Notes: a model not told the origin generated them from the sequence alone. Positions 35,101-46,310 are shown, numbered from the stretch's first letter. The stretch is 64,000 bases of DNA from Oncomelania hupensis (GCA_036898135.1 CM072522.1:14970399-15034398), one strand, 5' to 3'. Numbers and translations are program-made.

Positions 35101-35793
35101 AAAATGATGACCAACAACACCAATGGCATCAACACGGACATCAAAGTACAAGGCCAATCCCTCAACACAGTGCACAGCTTCAAATATTTAGGAGCCATTG
35201 TGTCAGACAATGGGTCTCGACAGGAAGTCCTCTCCAGGATCGCACAAACAACTGCTGCCCTGACAAGGTTGAAGCCCATTTGGAAAGACAGAACCATCAG
35301 TCTACATTCCAAAGTAAGACTGCTGCGCTCTCTGGTCATCTCCATCTTCCTATATGCTTGCGAAGCATGGACCCTCACAGCAGATCTCCAACGAAGAATA
35401 CAAAGCATGGAGATGAGGTGCTACAGAAGACTTCTGTGCATTTCCTATACCCAACACATCACCAACGTTGAAGTCCGACAGACCATCACACAAGCCATTG
35501 GACAACACGATGACCTGCTCACAGTGGTGAAGAAACGGAAACTCCGATGGTATGGCCACGTCACCAGATCATCAGGCCTTGCAAAGACCATTCTGCAAGG
35601 CACAGTGCAAGGAGGTAGAAGAAGGGGGAGACCGAAAAAGAGGTGGGAGGACAACATTCGAGAATGGACTGGTTTGACACTGAGCGAAGCCATGAGGGCT
35701 GCTGAGGACAGAGAAAGATGGAGTATGGTGGTTAAGCGATCATCTGTGGTGCCCCTACGACCTTCGGGTTATGGGACAGGATAGGATAGGATA
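35101..35793 (+). mobile_element. LINE, (GGATA)n-tailed family, copy 3 (best preserved 3' part)
   Basis: A 226-residue uninterrupted frame (35104..35784) covers the C-terminal third of the reverse transcriptase: GSRQEVLSRIAQTTAALTRL, RRLLCISYTQHI, RWYGHVTRSSGLAKT, GRPKKRWEDNIREW. It ends GGGACAGGATAGGATAGGATAG. The 5S-derived SINE sequence cagcttcaccttccacaggtctaaacagatcc lies on both sides (34960..34992 and 35817..35849). Confidence 0.9.
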
Positions 35794-35799
35794 GATCTT

Positions 35800-36045
35800 C
35801 TTCTGCCTCCTTTCGCAGCTTCACCTTCCACAGGTCTAAACAGATCCAGGTACCCATTCACAGCTGGGTGGACTGGGGTGTGTCAGGCGCTTGTCAAGTT
35901 GTTTTGAATCTTTTTGTGTCATTAGGTGGTTGCCTTCCAAGCGTGGTCACCCATCCAAGCGCTAACGCCTTCTGACCTTGCTTAGCAGGAAACATCGCTA
36001 GCTTGCAGCCAAACCACTGCACTATTACGCCAACCTCAACCTTTC
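35800..36045 (-). mobile_element. 5S rRNA-derived SINE (SINE3-like), minus strand
   Basis: On the minus strand CTGCTAAGCAAGGTCAG and GCTTGGATGGGTGACC match the A-box and intermediate-element regions of 5S rRNA genes. The family body (CCAGTCCACCCAGCTGTGAATGGGTACCT) follows. It is not a functional 5S gene because the rest of the fold is absent. Confidence 0.65.
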
Positions 36046-36099
36046 ATCTTTTCTGATTCAGTTTTTAACAAATGCCTTGGTTGTTTTTCTTTCCCCCAG

Positions 36100-36177
36100 G
36101 TATGGAGTTACCACAGGTAGAAATTGATGTTGCTGAAGAACCAGGTAAACACTGGGGGACTGACAAGTATGGCCAAG
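36100..36177 (+). CDS. Single exon paralogous to THAP gene exon 4
   Basis: A 78-base exon, phase 1 to phase 1. It has a TTTTTCTTTCCCCCAG acceptor and a CAAG|GTGAGT donor. It encodes GMELPQVEIDVAEEPGKHWG and a few more, matching 9242..9349 (PEVKVEIDIAEDPVESW). It is on the plus strand, unlike the two zinc-finger/THAP genes, so it belongs to another gene copy. The plus-strand THAP pseudogene upstream is a candidate. No partner exons were found; an assembly gap follows. Confidence 0.65.
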
Positions 36178-36370
36178 GTGAGTGCCTGCAGTTCCATCAT
36201 TAAAACGAACCAAACAGGAATCATCAGCATCTATCATCATCATCATCATCTCATCATCATCATCATCATCTTCATCATCCATCATCCATTGCACATAGCT
36301 GCGATTGAAAGAAAGTATACTCCAGGCACACGCTGCGCAGCAGGCCAAAGTATGTCCCTTGTCCCTTGAA

Positions 36371-36870
36371 NNNNNNNNNNNNNNNNNNNNNNNNNNNNNN
36401 NNNNNNNNNNNNNNNNNNNNNNNNNNNNNNNNNNNNNNNNNNNNNNNNNNNNNNNNNNNNNNNNNNNNNNNNNNNNNNNNNNNNNNNNNNNNNNNNNNNN
36501 NNNNNNNNNNNNNNNNNNNNNNNNNNNNNNNNNNNNNNNNNNNNNNNNNNNNNNNNNNNNNNNNNNNNNNNNNNNNNNNNNNNNNNNNNNNNNNNNNNNN
36601 NNNNNNNNNNNNNNNNNNNNNNNNNNNNNNNNNNNNNNNNNNNNNNNNNNNNNNNNNNNNNNNNNNNNNNNNNNNNNNNNNNNNNNNNNNNNNNNNNNNN
36701 NNNNNNNNNNNNNNNNNNNNNNNNNNNNNNNNNNNNNNNNNNNNNNNNNNNNNNNNNNNNNNNNNNNNNNNNNNNNNNNNNNNNNNNNNNNNNNNNNNNN
36801 NNNNNNNNNNNNNNNNNNNNNNNNNNNNNNNNNNNNNNNNNNNNNNNNNNNNNNNNNNNNNNNNNNNNNN
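36371..36870. other. Assembly gap (500 N)
   Basis: Exactly 500 unknown bases, probably a placeholder length. CAT-type repeats flank both sides. Confidence 1.
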
Positions 36871-36998
36871 CATCAAAGGTACATGTATTAGCAATAGCAA
36901 CTTCGGGGTTTATATTAGTAACATCATTATTACACTCATCACCTCCACCATCATCATCACCCTCATCCCTCATCACCACCACCAGCCTCATCAATCAC

Positions 36999-37000
<2 letters not shown>
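36871..37000 (-). pseudogene. Aspartate-rich repeat ORF, downstream part
   Basis: On the minus strand VIDEAGGG-type coding (with later frame changes) resumes after the LINE at 37001..37745 and matches the repeat unit of 37746..38256. It runs into the assembly gap. Confidence 0.5.
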
Positions 37001-37050
<50 letters not shown>

Positions 37051-37745
37051 AGTACATTTGTATCGCGCGGTACTTCGCAAACGGTAAGGAAAGCGAGCTC
37101 GCCGCGCTTGACAACACACGTGCAATCACACACACACACACACACACGCACACAGAACACGTATACACTTATCAAATGGTTAAATAATTACAGTAAAACA
37201 TGGCCATGTAAAACAACAGATAATATGAATACCAAGAACCGAGCCGGTGCCGCCACCATCCATGAACAGATGACGTGACTTGGTAAAAGATTACATATGG
37301 GGATAGAAGGGAGGGGGAGTGAAAATTATTGAGTTTGCATGTTAAAAAGGTGGGTCTTTAATTGGCGCTTGAAGGAAGCTTGAAGTGATGGAGCATGTCG
37401 TAGTTGCATCGGTAGTGAGTTCCAGGCAGTTGCAGCAGAGAAAGAGAAAGATCGTTCACCATAGGTCTTTGAGTGAACACGGGGGATAGAAAGCAGTCTT
37501 GTATCAGAAGAAGAGCGGATTTGTCTTGCAGGAGAGTAGACAGAGAGAAGGTCAGTAAAGTATGAAGGGGCAGAACCAGTGAAGAATTTGAAAACAATAG
37601 TTGAGAGCTTGTACAAGATGCGAGCTCGAACAGGGAGCCAATGAAGAGATCGGAGTAGAGGGGTGGCATGGTCTCGTTTTTTTAGCTTTAAGAACAAGGC
37701 GGGCGGCAGAGTTTTGGACTTTCTGAAGTTTTTTCAAGAAGGTAG
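37001..37745 (-). mobile_element. L2/CR1-like LINE 3' fragment with (ATT)n tail
   Basis: The minus strand encodes the end of a LINE reverse transcriptase (KLQKVQNSAARLVLKAKK; frameshift; ATPLLRSLHWLPVRARILYK, then TAWNSLP). The 3' UTR ends GCGCGATACAAATGTACTGTATTATT and an (ATT)n tail at 37001..37049. The terminal hairpin style matches the tails of the SINEs here. It is inserted inside the aspartate-rich ORF. Confidence 0.85.
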
Positions 37746-38256
37746 AGAGGGGAGCCAGCATCACCAGCATCAGCGCCAGTACCATCAACATGAACCACAG
37801 TGCTATCACGAACATCATCAAATGAATTATTAGCATCAGCAGCGTCATAATCACAATCAACATCATCATCACCATCATCATCATCATTAAAAGCACTAGC
37901 AATAGCATCTTCGAAGTTTCTCTTAACATCAACATCACATTCATTACCGCCACCGGCCTCATCAATCACATCATTACCACCATCAGCGCCACCACCACCA
38001 CCATCACCATCATCAAAGGCATTGGCGGAGTTTCTATTAATAACATCATCATCACCCTCATCATCACCACCAGCCTCATCAATCACATCATCACCACCAT
38101 CAGCGCCAGCACCATCATGGCAAACATCATCACCAACAGAATCATGATTGATAACATCCTCCTCCTCATCAATTCCTCCCTTATCAGAATCAGTGCCATG
38201 ATCATAATGACTGTTATTTGTTGTTTCACACTCAGGTATAGAGTCACTGTATAAAT
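37746..38256 (-). CDS. Aspartate-rich repeat ORF, unknown product
   Basis: An open frame of about 170 residues, extremely rich in Asp, Gly and Asn. A unit of about 40 to 45 residues is repeated (GADGGDDVIDEAGG..., then GADGGNDVIDEAGG...) with a third partial unit beyond the LINE. A possible acceptor (TGGATTTATACAG) lies at its upstream edge. It ends abruptly where the LINE begins. I do not recognise the family; acidic repeats of this kind occur in calcium-binding and in nuclear proteins. Its nucleotide sequence is a degenerate CAT repeat, so expansion of non-coding DNA is the main alternative. Confidence 0.4.
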
Positions 38257-38388
38257 CCACAGCAATGGCAACAACAACAGAGTTTTCATAGGTATTACCA
38301 AAGAGCTTAATGATAGAAAGAGGGGGAACTTGGTACATAACCGCGAGACGAAATGTACGAATTATGCGCCCTTGTCAGCATGCTGAAA

Positions 38389-38528
38389 ATGGCTCGTGGC
38401 AGAAAGTCAAAAGGCGACCGAGTGAAACAGGGCGGTGACTTTTGCATAGCCATCAATTGCCATAATGCCAGATACAAGAAAAGTTGTGTTGGCAAGTCCT
38501 TTTTCAAATTTCCAAGAGACAAAGAAAG
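38389..38528 (+). CDS. THAP-domain gene, first exon, intact
   Basis: The ATG at 38389 (context AAAATGG) opens MARGRKSKGDRVKQGGD, a basic start, then CIAINCHNARYKKSC and SFFKFPRDKE: the first half of a THAP zinc-binding domain with both leading cysteines. The exon ends in phase 2 at AAAG|GTAAAT. The second half of the domain (Trp, Cys-x2-His-Phe) must be on a later exon that I did not find in the window. A pseudogene copy is at 15467..17428. The intron carries a MITE (39531..39722). The gene probably encodes a sequence-specific DNA-binding protein. Confidence 0.75.
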
Positions 38529-39241
38529 GTAAATTGCAATTGAAAAACTTCATTTTTTTGTGTTTATGTAGGCCTAAACTAAGACCGCTGCAGTGCTGTT
38601 AGTGTTAAAACAATCGGAGAGCGGCTTGAATGATTCATGTTATACCTATGTGCTAAATCCAAAACAGTTTGCTTGCTGACAATTTACGTTCAACAGGTCG
38701 CTCACTGTTTACGTTATTGCTAGGTTGTTTGACTATATTTGTGCTTATATTTCAAAAGTAGATGTCAGATTGGCAGTTTGGCTACGTCAAACTGCTTATG
38801 TTAACAAGTTAAATTAGACTAAGTCTGTTTTCTCCTCGTGATCAAATACTGTGCAAGATAACCCCTTACCTAGGCACAAAAATGGTCCTTGATCTGTTGT
38901 AATCCCTTTTCGTTTGAGTGTAAATGGGAAAACAAAATGTAATGTAGAAACTCAGTCCTTGTTCTGATCTGTGAATTTGTACGCATTAGATCTATATTGC
39001 GTGGAATGTTGTAGTCTAGGTTCTGATTGTTCTGTCTGATTAATTAATTATTTTCCATGAAGTGACTGATGTTATTAAGCCAGTGATGTGGGAGGTGAGA
39101 GGGTTGGGGGTAGGGGGACACCTAATATAAATTAAATTCTCACTATTAGTGAAACATTTTGTTATTGTGCTTTATTGTGATTAATTGATTGAATGATAGA
39201 GCTCTCTCTTCCCTCAACCCCTCTGTCTCTCACTCTCTCTC

Positions 39242-39279
<38 letters not shown>

Positions 39280-39900
39280 GATTACGGTTTTACACAGTTT
39301 CGGATAAATGAAACAGTCTGTCATGCATATTTTAATTTTAAAATATCTGTCGTTGATTAAAAAATAATAAATTCCAGGGCAGAAAACAAACCTATGACAT
39401 ACACACATAAGCAGCATAAAAGCACCTAATAAATGTCAATAAGTAAACATTAAAAAAAAAAAAAGACAGCAGTAGCGGAATGTTAATAATAATGATGGTC
39501 AAAAGTTTGGTTTTTGCAAACGTTGCCATACACACCAGCTCAATGCCTATGTGAGCAGCACTCTTAGGTTCTCCCACATTTTGCTGGCTGCTGGCTATTT
39601 ATAGCTTGCTTACACCCTCCCTTTCAGTGAAATGAAAGGAAAGAAGAGCACCGGCGAAGCTATTTATAGCTAGCCTGGCTGAACTAACTTCAAAACCTAA
39701 AAGCTTTGGTTGAGTCGGTGTGCATAAAAATGTTCTTTTGCAATGGCATAGGCTCAATAAGTTACCACGCACAGATCATTCATATAGCAGATGATGAAAT
39801 ATAGCCAGCCCGAGCAAAGGGAAATAATCCGTGAGAGCGTCTCGCATTTTTGTATAGGACATAATGAAAGTTCCCCCTCTTTCCGTAATAAGCTCTTTGG
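38529..39900 (+). repeat. Duplicated intron, copy B
   Basis: It matches 17429..18600 almost base for base, apart from a few substitutions and the 192-base MITE. It contains (CT)n at 39205..39277. Confidence 0.9.
39531..39722. mobile_element. MITE, 192 bases
   Basis: Terminal inverted repeats CACACCAGCTCA and TGAGTCGGTGTG are flanked by a 4-base duplication CATA (39527..39530 and 39723..39726). The paralogous intron (copy A, about 18425) is the empty site. An inner palindrome holds GCTATTTATAGC. It has no coding capacity. Confidence 0.9.
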
Positions 39901-40036
39901 TATTACTTGTCAGCATATTGTTCTGCTCTGGGCTTGATTTAAGACCCTGATCAACACCAGACTTACGAACCTTTGATATGGTGTTAATTTCAAATTATGG
40001 TGTTAATTATAACTATTATTAAAATATGGTGTTAAT

Positions 40037-40544
40037 TTTATATACATATAATATAAAGCCTTCAGTATTTGAATTAATATCTTTATTAGAAAAGAATATA
40101 TATTCTAATTTACCTAGCAATGGAAAGAAAGAAAAATTTTCTTGTCCAAGACATTTGTGTAGAATAATTAATAAACTAAGAGTAAATTCATGGAACACCA
40201 AGTTTTCAAAAGATGTAGTTTGTACTTGTTTACAACCAATATCTGTTAAACATCTGTTATATGAATGTCCTATTTTAATTATGTTATATAAGGAAAAGAA
40301 TATCGATGTAAATAGTCAAGAATCAATTGACATTTTGTTGCATAGTCCAGCAATGATAGATATTGCCCGAATAATTTACAAGTCTGCAGTTGGCAAACTT
40401 CTGTAGTAATGTTAGATATTTTGTATGATTATCGTTCAACTTTAAATTGTTATATTATATGTTTGTGTACATGCGTGAGAATGGCTGTATGGTCTAAAAT
40501 CACATAAGTGAAAAGACGTGAAAATAAATTATTGAATTGAATTG
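40037..40544 (+). mobile_element. 5'-truncated LINE fragment with (TTGAA)n tail
   Basis: It is flanked by a 14-base target duplication AATATGGTGTTAAT (40023..40036 and 40545..40558). The frame encodes the end of a LINE ORF2 with a Cys-His knuckle (CTCLQPISVKHLLYECP) and ends AAATAAATTATTGAATTGAATTG. Truncation at the 5' end and the duplication are typical of target-primed reverse transcription. Confidence 0.9.
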
Positions 40545-40633
40545 AATATGGTGTTAATGAGAGGGCTGTTTGTATTATTGACGAGAGAAGAGTCATACTT
40601 AAAATAACGAGTAGGTAAAACAGTACGCTTTAA

Positions 40634-41395
40634 GCCCTAGCTTAACTGCGCGAGACAAACCCGAACCTTGTCTCGGCGAGACACCCGAGACAGTCTCGGC
40701 GAGACACCCGAACCATCCTTGCCCTTAACTAGGCTCGGCGAGCAATCCGAGACAGGATCGGCGAGAACATCGAGACATGTCTCGCCGTGTCGCGGGCCGG
40801 CCTTTTGTCTTGCCGTTCGTGCGCAGCAAACCTGCCCGAGACACTATTTTGATTTGCTGAAAAATCTATCAATGTCAATGACAACTGATCTAAAGAAATA
40901 CTACAACACTTAAAATAAGTAGGTGCACCAAATCCAAACCTAATTTAGACTAGAGAACAGTGAAAATACTGAATCAGTAAAAATCATTGAATAGCCACTG
41001 AGCTGTTCAGCCAACTCTTGCACCAGTGCATGAAATGCACCCTGCTGGTGCCTTTGCAGCACATAGGGAAGTGTTGCCTTTTGCTTTCTTTCTCTTTCTG
41101 CTGCCCCTTCGTTCTCGCTTAGGACATACAGCGCTAGAACAACGCCAAAATCTTCTGCAGTTTTCAATTCACGATCGAAGGCCGCCATTGTTGCTAACGT
41201 AACTTTGTCAGGTATGTCAGTTTCGACGCAGCTAAAAATAGACCCAGTTCAGAAACGAAAGAGCTCGCCGTGACGCCCGATCTCCTGTCTCGTCTCGGCT
41301 GGTCTCGGGAAGACCCAGTTAAGAATAAAACCGCATTTTTGACCTTTGGTTCGCCGAGACAAGGTTCGGTTTGTCTCGCCCAGTTAAGCTAGGGC
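40634..41395. mobile_element. DNA transposon, TTAA flanks, PIF/Harbinger-like
   Basis: Inverted ends of about 50 bases start GCCCTAGCTTAACTG and continue through gagacaaaccgaaccttgtctcggcga, both flanked by TTAA. Subterminal CTCGGCGAGA motifs recur in the left part. An 82-residue minus-strand frame (40940..41188) contains LPYVLQRHQQGAFHALVQEL, resembling the N-terminus of Harbinger transposases; the catalytic part is missing. A TTA/TAA duplication would fit Harbinger, and TTAA would fit Kolobok or piggyBac. Confidence 0.8.
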
Positions 41396-41464
41396 TTAAG
41401 AGCATTTAACGAGTTAAAACGGTTTACATACACGGCTGTGCCAACATGACAGCCAGAAGCCCCC

Positions 41465-42450
41465 TCACACCGCTAGTTGTCGTCGTCGCCCCAGTACTCG
41501 GCAAGGCCAAGCTCCACGTAGTTGGATGCTGTCAAACCCGAGCTCGAACAAATCGTCCGCAGATTCAGCCGACAGCACTTGGACGTTTGTTGCAGCTCCC
41601 GGTATGGTTTTCTTCACGCAGTGGATTCTTCCATCCACCTTCCACACTCGCTCAAACTTTCCACTGCTTTTGATGTAACTAAACAGCTTGGACCGAAGTA
41701 CCGTCAGGTCGTCGTTGATGAAGACTTTTTTCATTTGTTCTTTGTCCTTCAACTTCTTGCGCTCTCTCATCAGCTCCGACTTCTTTCTTCTGGATACGAA
41801 CTTTGCAAAAACGTGTCTCGAGTGCCTTCCATTCTTCTTCCCGACTCTATGGACAACAACAAGATCATCAGCGGAAACATCGACACCAGTCGCTTTGAAG
41901 ACATCAAGGACTTTCTCCTCCAAATTCTCGTTGTCTTCTTCGCGAATTCCGACGATACGCACCGTTTCTTTGCGACTATACTGTTCAAGCCGGCCGTTCT
42001 CATATTTGAGTAGGCCTAAAAGAAGTTTGTGTCGTAGCCTACCTCTTTCATTTGTTGTTTGCTGTCGTTTGTTGGCTCATTTCATTACTTCACCAACAGC
42101 GGCAGCGACACTCTCCACAATGGCTGGTAGTACTTGCTGAACGAAAGCCTTCATTACAACATCAAGAGCCGCATTCGCCGCACCACCACCGCCACCTCCA
42201 ACAAAACCGGCACCACAAATGTCCGTAGATTTGAACTTCTGGTTGACTGGTAAGGATGGTAGTCTGAATAGCTTCCATGTCAACGTCGAATTTGCACTGG
42301 TCAGGAGACTGATCTCTCGAATTTTGGTCTTGCTGGCTGGAACGCAGATTCATCGAACAGTTTCTTTTCTGCCGTCGTTGCTCTCTACTTTCTTTGTAAG
42401 GCATGTTGAAGCAACTACTAATAACACAGACTGCGTATACAGCCATATGA
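41465..42450 (-). mobile_element. LINE ORF1 (L1-type RNA-binding protein), degraded
   Basis: The intact frame 41465..41962 encodes the RRM-like and C-terminal parts of an L1-type ORF1 protein (RIVGIREEDNENLEEKV, FAKFVSRRKKSELMRERKKLK, VFINDDLT). The upstream part 42077..42455 (Gly/Ala-rich stretch, FDVDMEAIQTTI) lies in other frames, so frameshifts are present. The ORF1 protein binds element RNA and acts as a chaperone. No adjacent ORF2 was seen. Confidence 0.75.
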
Positions 42451-42537
42451 TACATCTAAAGAATTACTGAACTGATCCTACTGTTCAGCATCCCATATTT
42501 ATACAATGCAAATAGAAATAAGGACTCTGGGATTTTT

Positions 42538-42927
42538 CCTATCCTATCCTATCCTATCCCGTAACTCGGAGGTCGTAGGGGCACAACAGATTACATTACA
42601 TTACATGATTATTGCTTTAGGTTCAGCGGACTCTTCCGAGCCAAATCAGGACCAGGCACCACAGATGATCGTTTAACCAGCATACTCCATCGTTCCCTGT
42701 CCTCAGCAACCCTGATTGTTTCGCTCAGTGTCAAACCAGTCCATTCTCGAATGTTGTCCTCCCACCACTTTATCGGTCTCCCTCCTCTTCTACCTCCTGG
42801 CACTGTGCCTTGCAGGATGGTCTTTGCAAGACCTGATGATCTGGTGACGTGGCCATACCATCGCAGTTTCCGTTTTTTCACCACTGTGAGCAAGTCATCG
42901 TGTTGTCCAATGGCTTTTGTGATGGTC
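42538..42927 (-). mobile_element. LINE, (GGATA)n-tailed family, copy 4
   Basis: The minus strand encodes VKKRKLRWYGHVTRSSGLAK and the RGGRPIKWWEDNIREW region. The tail TAGGATAGGATAGGAT lies at 42538..42560. A 60-base piece of retroposon R (42594..42652) interrupts it near the 3' end. Confidence 0.9.
42594..42652 (-). mobile_element. Retroposon R fragment (copy 6)
   Basis: The terminal 45 bases of R plus an ATTAC-type tail, inserted in LINE copy 4. It is severely 5'-truncated. Confidence 0.8.
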
Positions 42928-42929
42928 TG

Positions 42930-44640
42930 GGGTTTTTCAGCCTTTCAAATAATTATTCTCGTGTTTCAACCCTTGGGCCATCACTTGACAGCACTTGAAA
43001 TATTTACCACTCTAATGACTTGCAGTGAATATTTAAGTGGTAGAATACTAATTCTTCTCTGAAAATACTATTTCTAGTATGCCAGAATTCTAAACAAACA
43101 TGCTAAGTGAAGACAGGTCTGAATAGAATGCCGAGTAGTGCATATATTCTTGTAGTACTGTGTAGATAAAGTACTACCAGTATATTCTTTATAAATGTTT
43201 TTTTTTAAATTTAATACACCTTTAAATTATTTTTATATTCAAGTATTTCTTAACCGTTATTTTTTTTTTCTAAAAGTTTATCTTTATGTGTGTACTATTA
43301 GTGAGTCGGGGAAAAAAGTTGCTTCCCTTGATCTGTTTTTTAGTAATACATATGTACTATGGTATACGCTGGGCTCTCGCCTTTTCATGTGGAAGTGACG
43401 TTGCGTTCTCTATAATTAGAATAGGTGCGCCAGGGAAAACCTTCGCGTGTCTAAAATTAGATTGCTGCTGGGAAACTCAACTCGCGGAAATGCTATAGTA
43501 GGCCTAAAGTGCTTCTCCTACGCACCTAAGCAAAGTTGAGTTGTACATTTATTTTACACGCATGCTGTAATACTGTATTTCCGATTGTTTATATTTATCA
43601 TTAAAGCAATTATTGTTTTGTTTAATATATAGAAAATTAGCTTATTAAATGTATATTTCTCAGAACTCAAAAAAAATTTGATTGTTTTTTATTTTTATTT
43701 TAGATAATTAAATTATGTTCTATTTGTAATAGGTAGCATGTTGATTTATCCTTTTATTTTATTTATTTACTTATATTTAATTTTACTTTATTTTTTATTT
43801 TTATTCATTTTATCTATTTATTTATTAACGTTTTTATTTATTATTTTTTATTTTGTGTTTGTCAATGGTAATGTAAACTTGTAATCCATCTCTTGGTGAG
43901 GGATATATTATATTCTAATTATAAATTCTATTTACCCAGCATTCTTTATTGGGTCAAGAATAAAGTGAATTGACTTTTTTAAAAATCCATACATTGATTT
44001 TTTTTTTTAAATTATTGTTTTGATTTATGTTCCACACTGTTTAATAGTAGCATTTCATTTTGAGTGTGTCAGTGCAGATGCTGCTGATTGTGTATGTGTG
44101 TGTTTGTTTTTAAATGTGTGTGTGTTTATTGAATTATAAATTCATTGTTTTGATACTTAACGTGAGTGTGTGCATGTTGAGCATTTATAAGCTAGGCTCG
44201 TTTGTTTTGTTCCCAGAAGAGCTCTGTGATGTAAAACAAAAACATGGTTAAGTTGAATTTTTTTAGAACAATCAATGTCTTTATATACATGTGTGTGTGT
44301 GTGTGTGTGTGTGTTTTCTTTTAGTGTTTTGTTTTGTTTTTGTTCTTTGGGGAAAAGGATACTCGTTTCTTTTTATTACAACCAAGCACACGCAACAAGT
44401 CAACACACACAAAACACACATAAACAGTGATTAAGTCTACAAAAAAATTAAAGACACAAGAAGGCTAAGAAAGGTTTATTTTTTAGTTTTCTTTGTTTCT
44501 TATTTAAATTTTAATTTATTAAATTAATTACGTTCTATAAAATAATTAATTAAAATTGGTTGTATTATTACTATCAATACACCTGATCATACAGTTTCAA
44601 AATTGAAATAAACATGTTAATCAATCAGTGACAGTACAAC
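42930..44640. other. AT-rich non-coding stretch
   Basis: No gene recognised. It holds the left member (43362..43404) of an inverted repeat pair, TTTATTT-rich DNA at 43740..43850 and (GT)n at 44290..44313. Confidence 0.6.
43362..43404 (+). repeat. Left arm of a 43-base inverted repeat, 3.4 kb apart
   Basis: GTATACGCTGGGCTC through GTGACGTTGC is the reverse complement of 46761..46803 with one mismatch. Similarity may extend inward in diverged form. Confidence 0.9.
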
Positions 44641-44647
44641 TCTGATG

Positions 44648-46310
44648 CATAAAATGGCAAGGGCCATACTAGTCTCCTACATGAAATGGTGAGGACCATA
44701 CTAGTCTACTACATGAAATGGCGAGGACAATACAAGTCTACTACATGAAATGGCGAGGACCATACAAGTCTACTACATGAAATGGTGAGGACCATACAGG
44801 ACTGCTACATGAAATGGTGAGGACCATACTAGTCTACTACATAAAATGGTGAGGATCATACTAGTCTACTAAAGGAAATGGTGAGGACCATACACGACTG
44901 CTACATGAAATGGCGAGGACCATACTAGTCTACTACATGAAATGGCAAGGACACTACTAGTCTACTACATGAAATGGCGAGGCCCATACTAGTCTACTAC
45001 ATGAAATGGTGAGGACCATACAAGTCTACTACATGAAATGGTGAGGACCATACAGGACTGCTACATGAAATTGTGAGGACCATACTAGTCTACTACATAA
45101 AATGGTGAGGATCATACTAGTCTACTACATGAAATGGTGAGGACCATACACGACTGCTACATGAAATGGCGAGGACCATACTAGTCTACTACATCAAATG
45201 GTGAGGACCATACTAGTGTACTACATGAAATGGCGAGGACCATACTAGTGTACTACATGAAATGGCGAGGACCATACAAGTCTACTACATGTAATGGTGA
45301 GGACCATACTAGTCTCCTACATGGAATGGCGAGGACCATACTAGTCTCCTACATGGAATGGCGAGGACCATACTAGTGTACTACATGAAATGGCGAGGAC
45401 CATACAAGTCTACTACATGAAATGGTGAGGACCATATACTTGTCTCCTACATGAAATGGTGAGGACCATACAGGAGTGCTACATGAAAAGGCGAGGACCA
45501 TACTAGTCTACTACATGAAATGGCGAGGACCATACTAGTCTCCTACATGAAATGGCGAGGACCATACTAGTCTACTACATGAAATGGCAAGGACCATACT
45601 AGTCTCCTACATGAAATGGCGAGGACCATACTAGTCTACTACATGAAATGGTGAGGACCATACAAGTCTACTACATGCAATGGTAAGGACCATACTAGTG
45701 TACTACATGAAATGGCGAGGACTATACTAGTCTCCTACATGAAATGGCGAGGACCATACTAGTCTACTACATGAAATGGTGAGGACCATACAAGTCTACT
45801 ACATGAAATGGTAAGGACCATACTAGTCTACTACATGAAATGGCGAGGACTATACTAGTCTCCTACATGAAATGGCGAGGACCATACTAGTCTACTACAT
45901 GATATGGCAAGGACCATACAGGACTGCTGCATGAAATGGCGAGGACCATAAAGTCTACTACATGAAATGGTGAGGACTATACAAGACTCCTACATGATAT
46001 GGCGAGGACCATACAGGACTGCTACATGAAATGGCGAGGACCATAAAGTCTACTACAAAAAATGGTGAGGACCATACTAGTGTACTATATAAATTTGCGA
46101 GGACCATTCTAGTCTACTACATAAAATGGCGAGGACTATACAGGACTGCAACGCGAGATGGTGAGGACCTAACAGGACGTCTACAGGCGATAATGAGGAC
46201 CATACAAGATGCTACATCAGTACATGAGATGGCGAAGACCATATATAGAGTACTGCTGTATGAGATGTCGAGGACCACACAGTACTGCTACATGATACCA
46301 AAACAGGGTA
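44648..46310. repeat. 32-base minisatellite, about 52 copies
   Basis: The monomer is close to atgaaatggcgaggaccat followed by actagtctactac. Variants in the last third (actagtcta, acaagtcta, acaggactg, acacgactg, actagtgta) recur in order. The variant ataaaatggtgaggatc occurs at 44841 and 45097, exactly 256 bases (8 monomers) apart; gaggactatactagtctcc recurs 128 bases apart near 45716 and 45844. The right edge (46080..46310) is diverged. Confidence 0.97.

Noticed and set aside
34984..35793. Twin-priming inversion of LINE copy 3
   Set aside because: The inverted piece at 34990..35098 comes from the 3' end of the LINE, not from upstream of the sense part as twin priming predicts; a separate insertion is more likely.
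35900..36045. 5S rRNA gene on the minus strand
   Set aside because: Only the control region is similar; the rest of the 5S fold is absent and a SINE body follows.
36058..37187. Long frames across 36371..36870
   Set aside because: They exist only because the 500 unknown bases contain no stops.
43195..43498. Small plus-strand frames in AT-rich DNA
   Set aside because: No domain, no splice support, and overlap with the inverted repeat arm.
44648..46310. CRISPR-like array
   Set aside because: Direct repeats abut without unique spacers, so it is a minisatellite.
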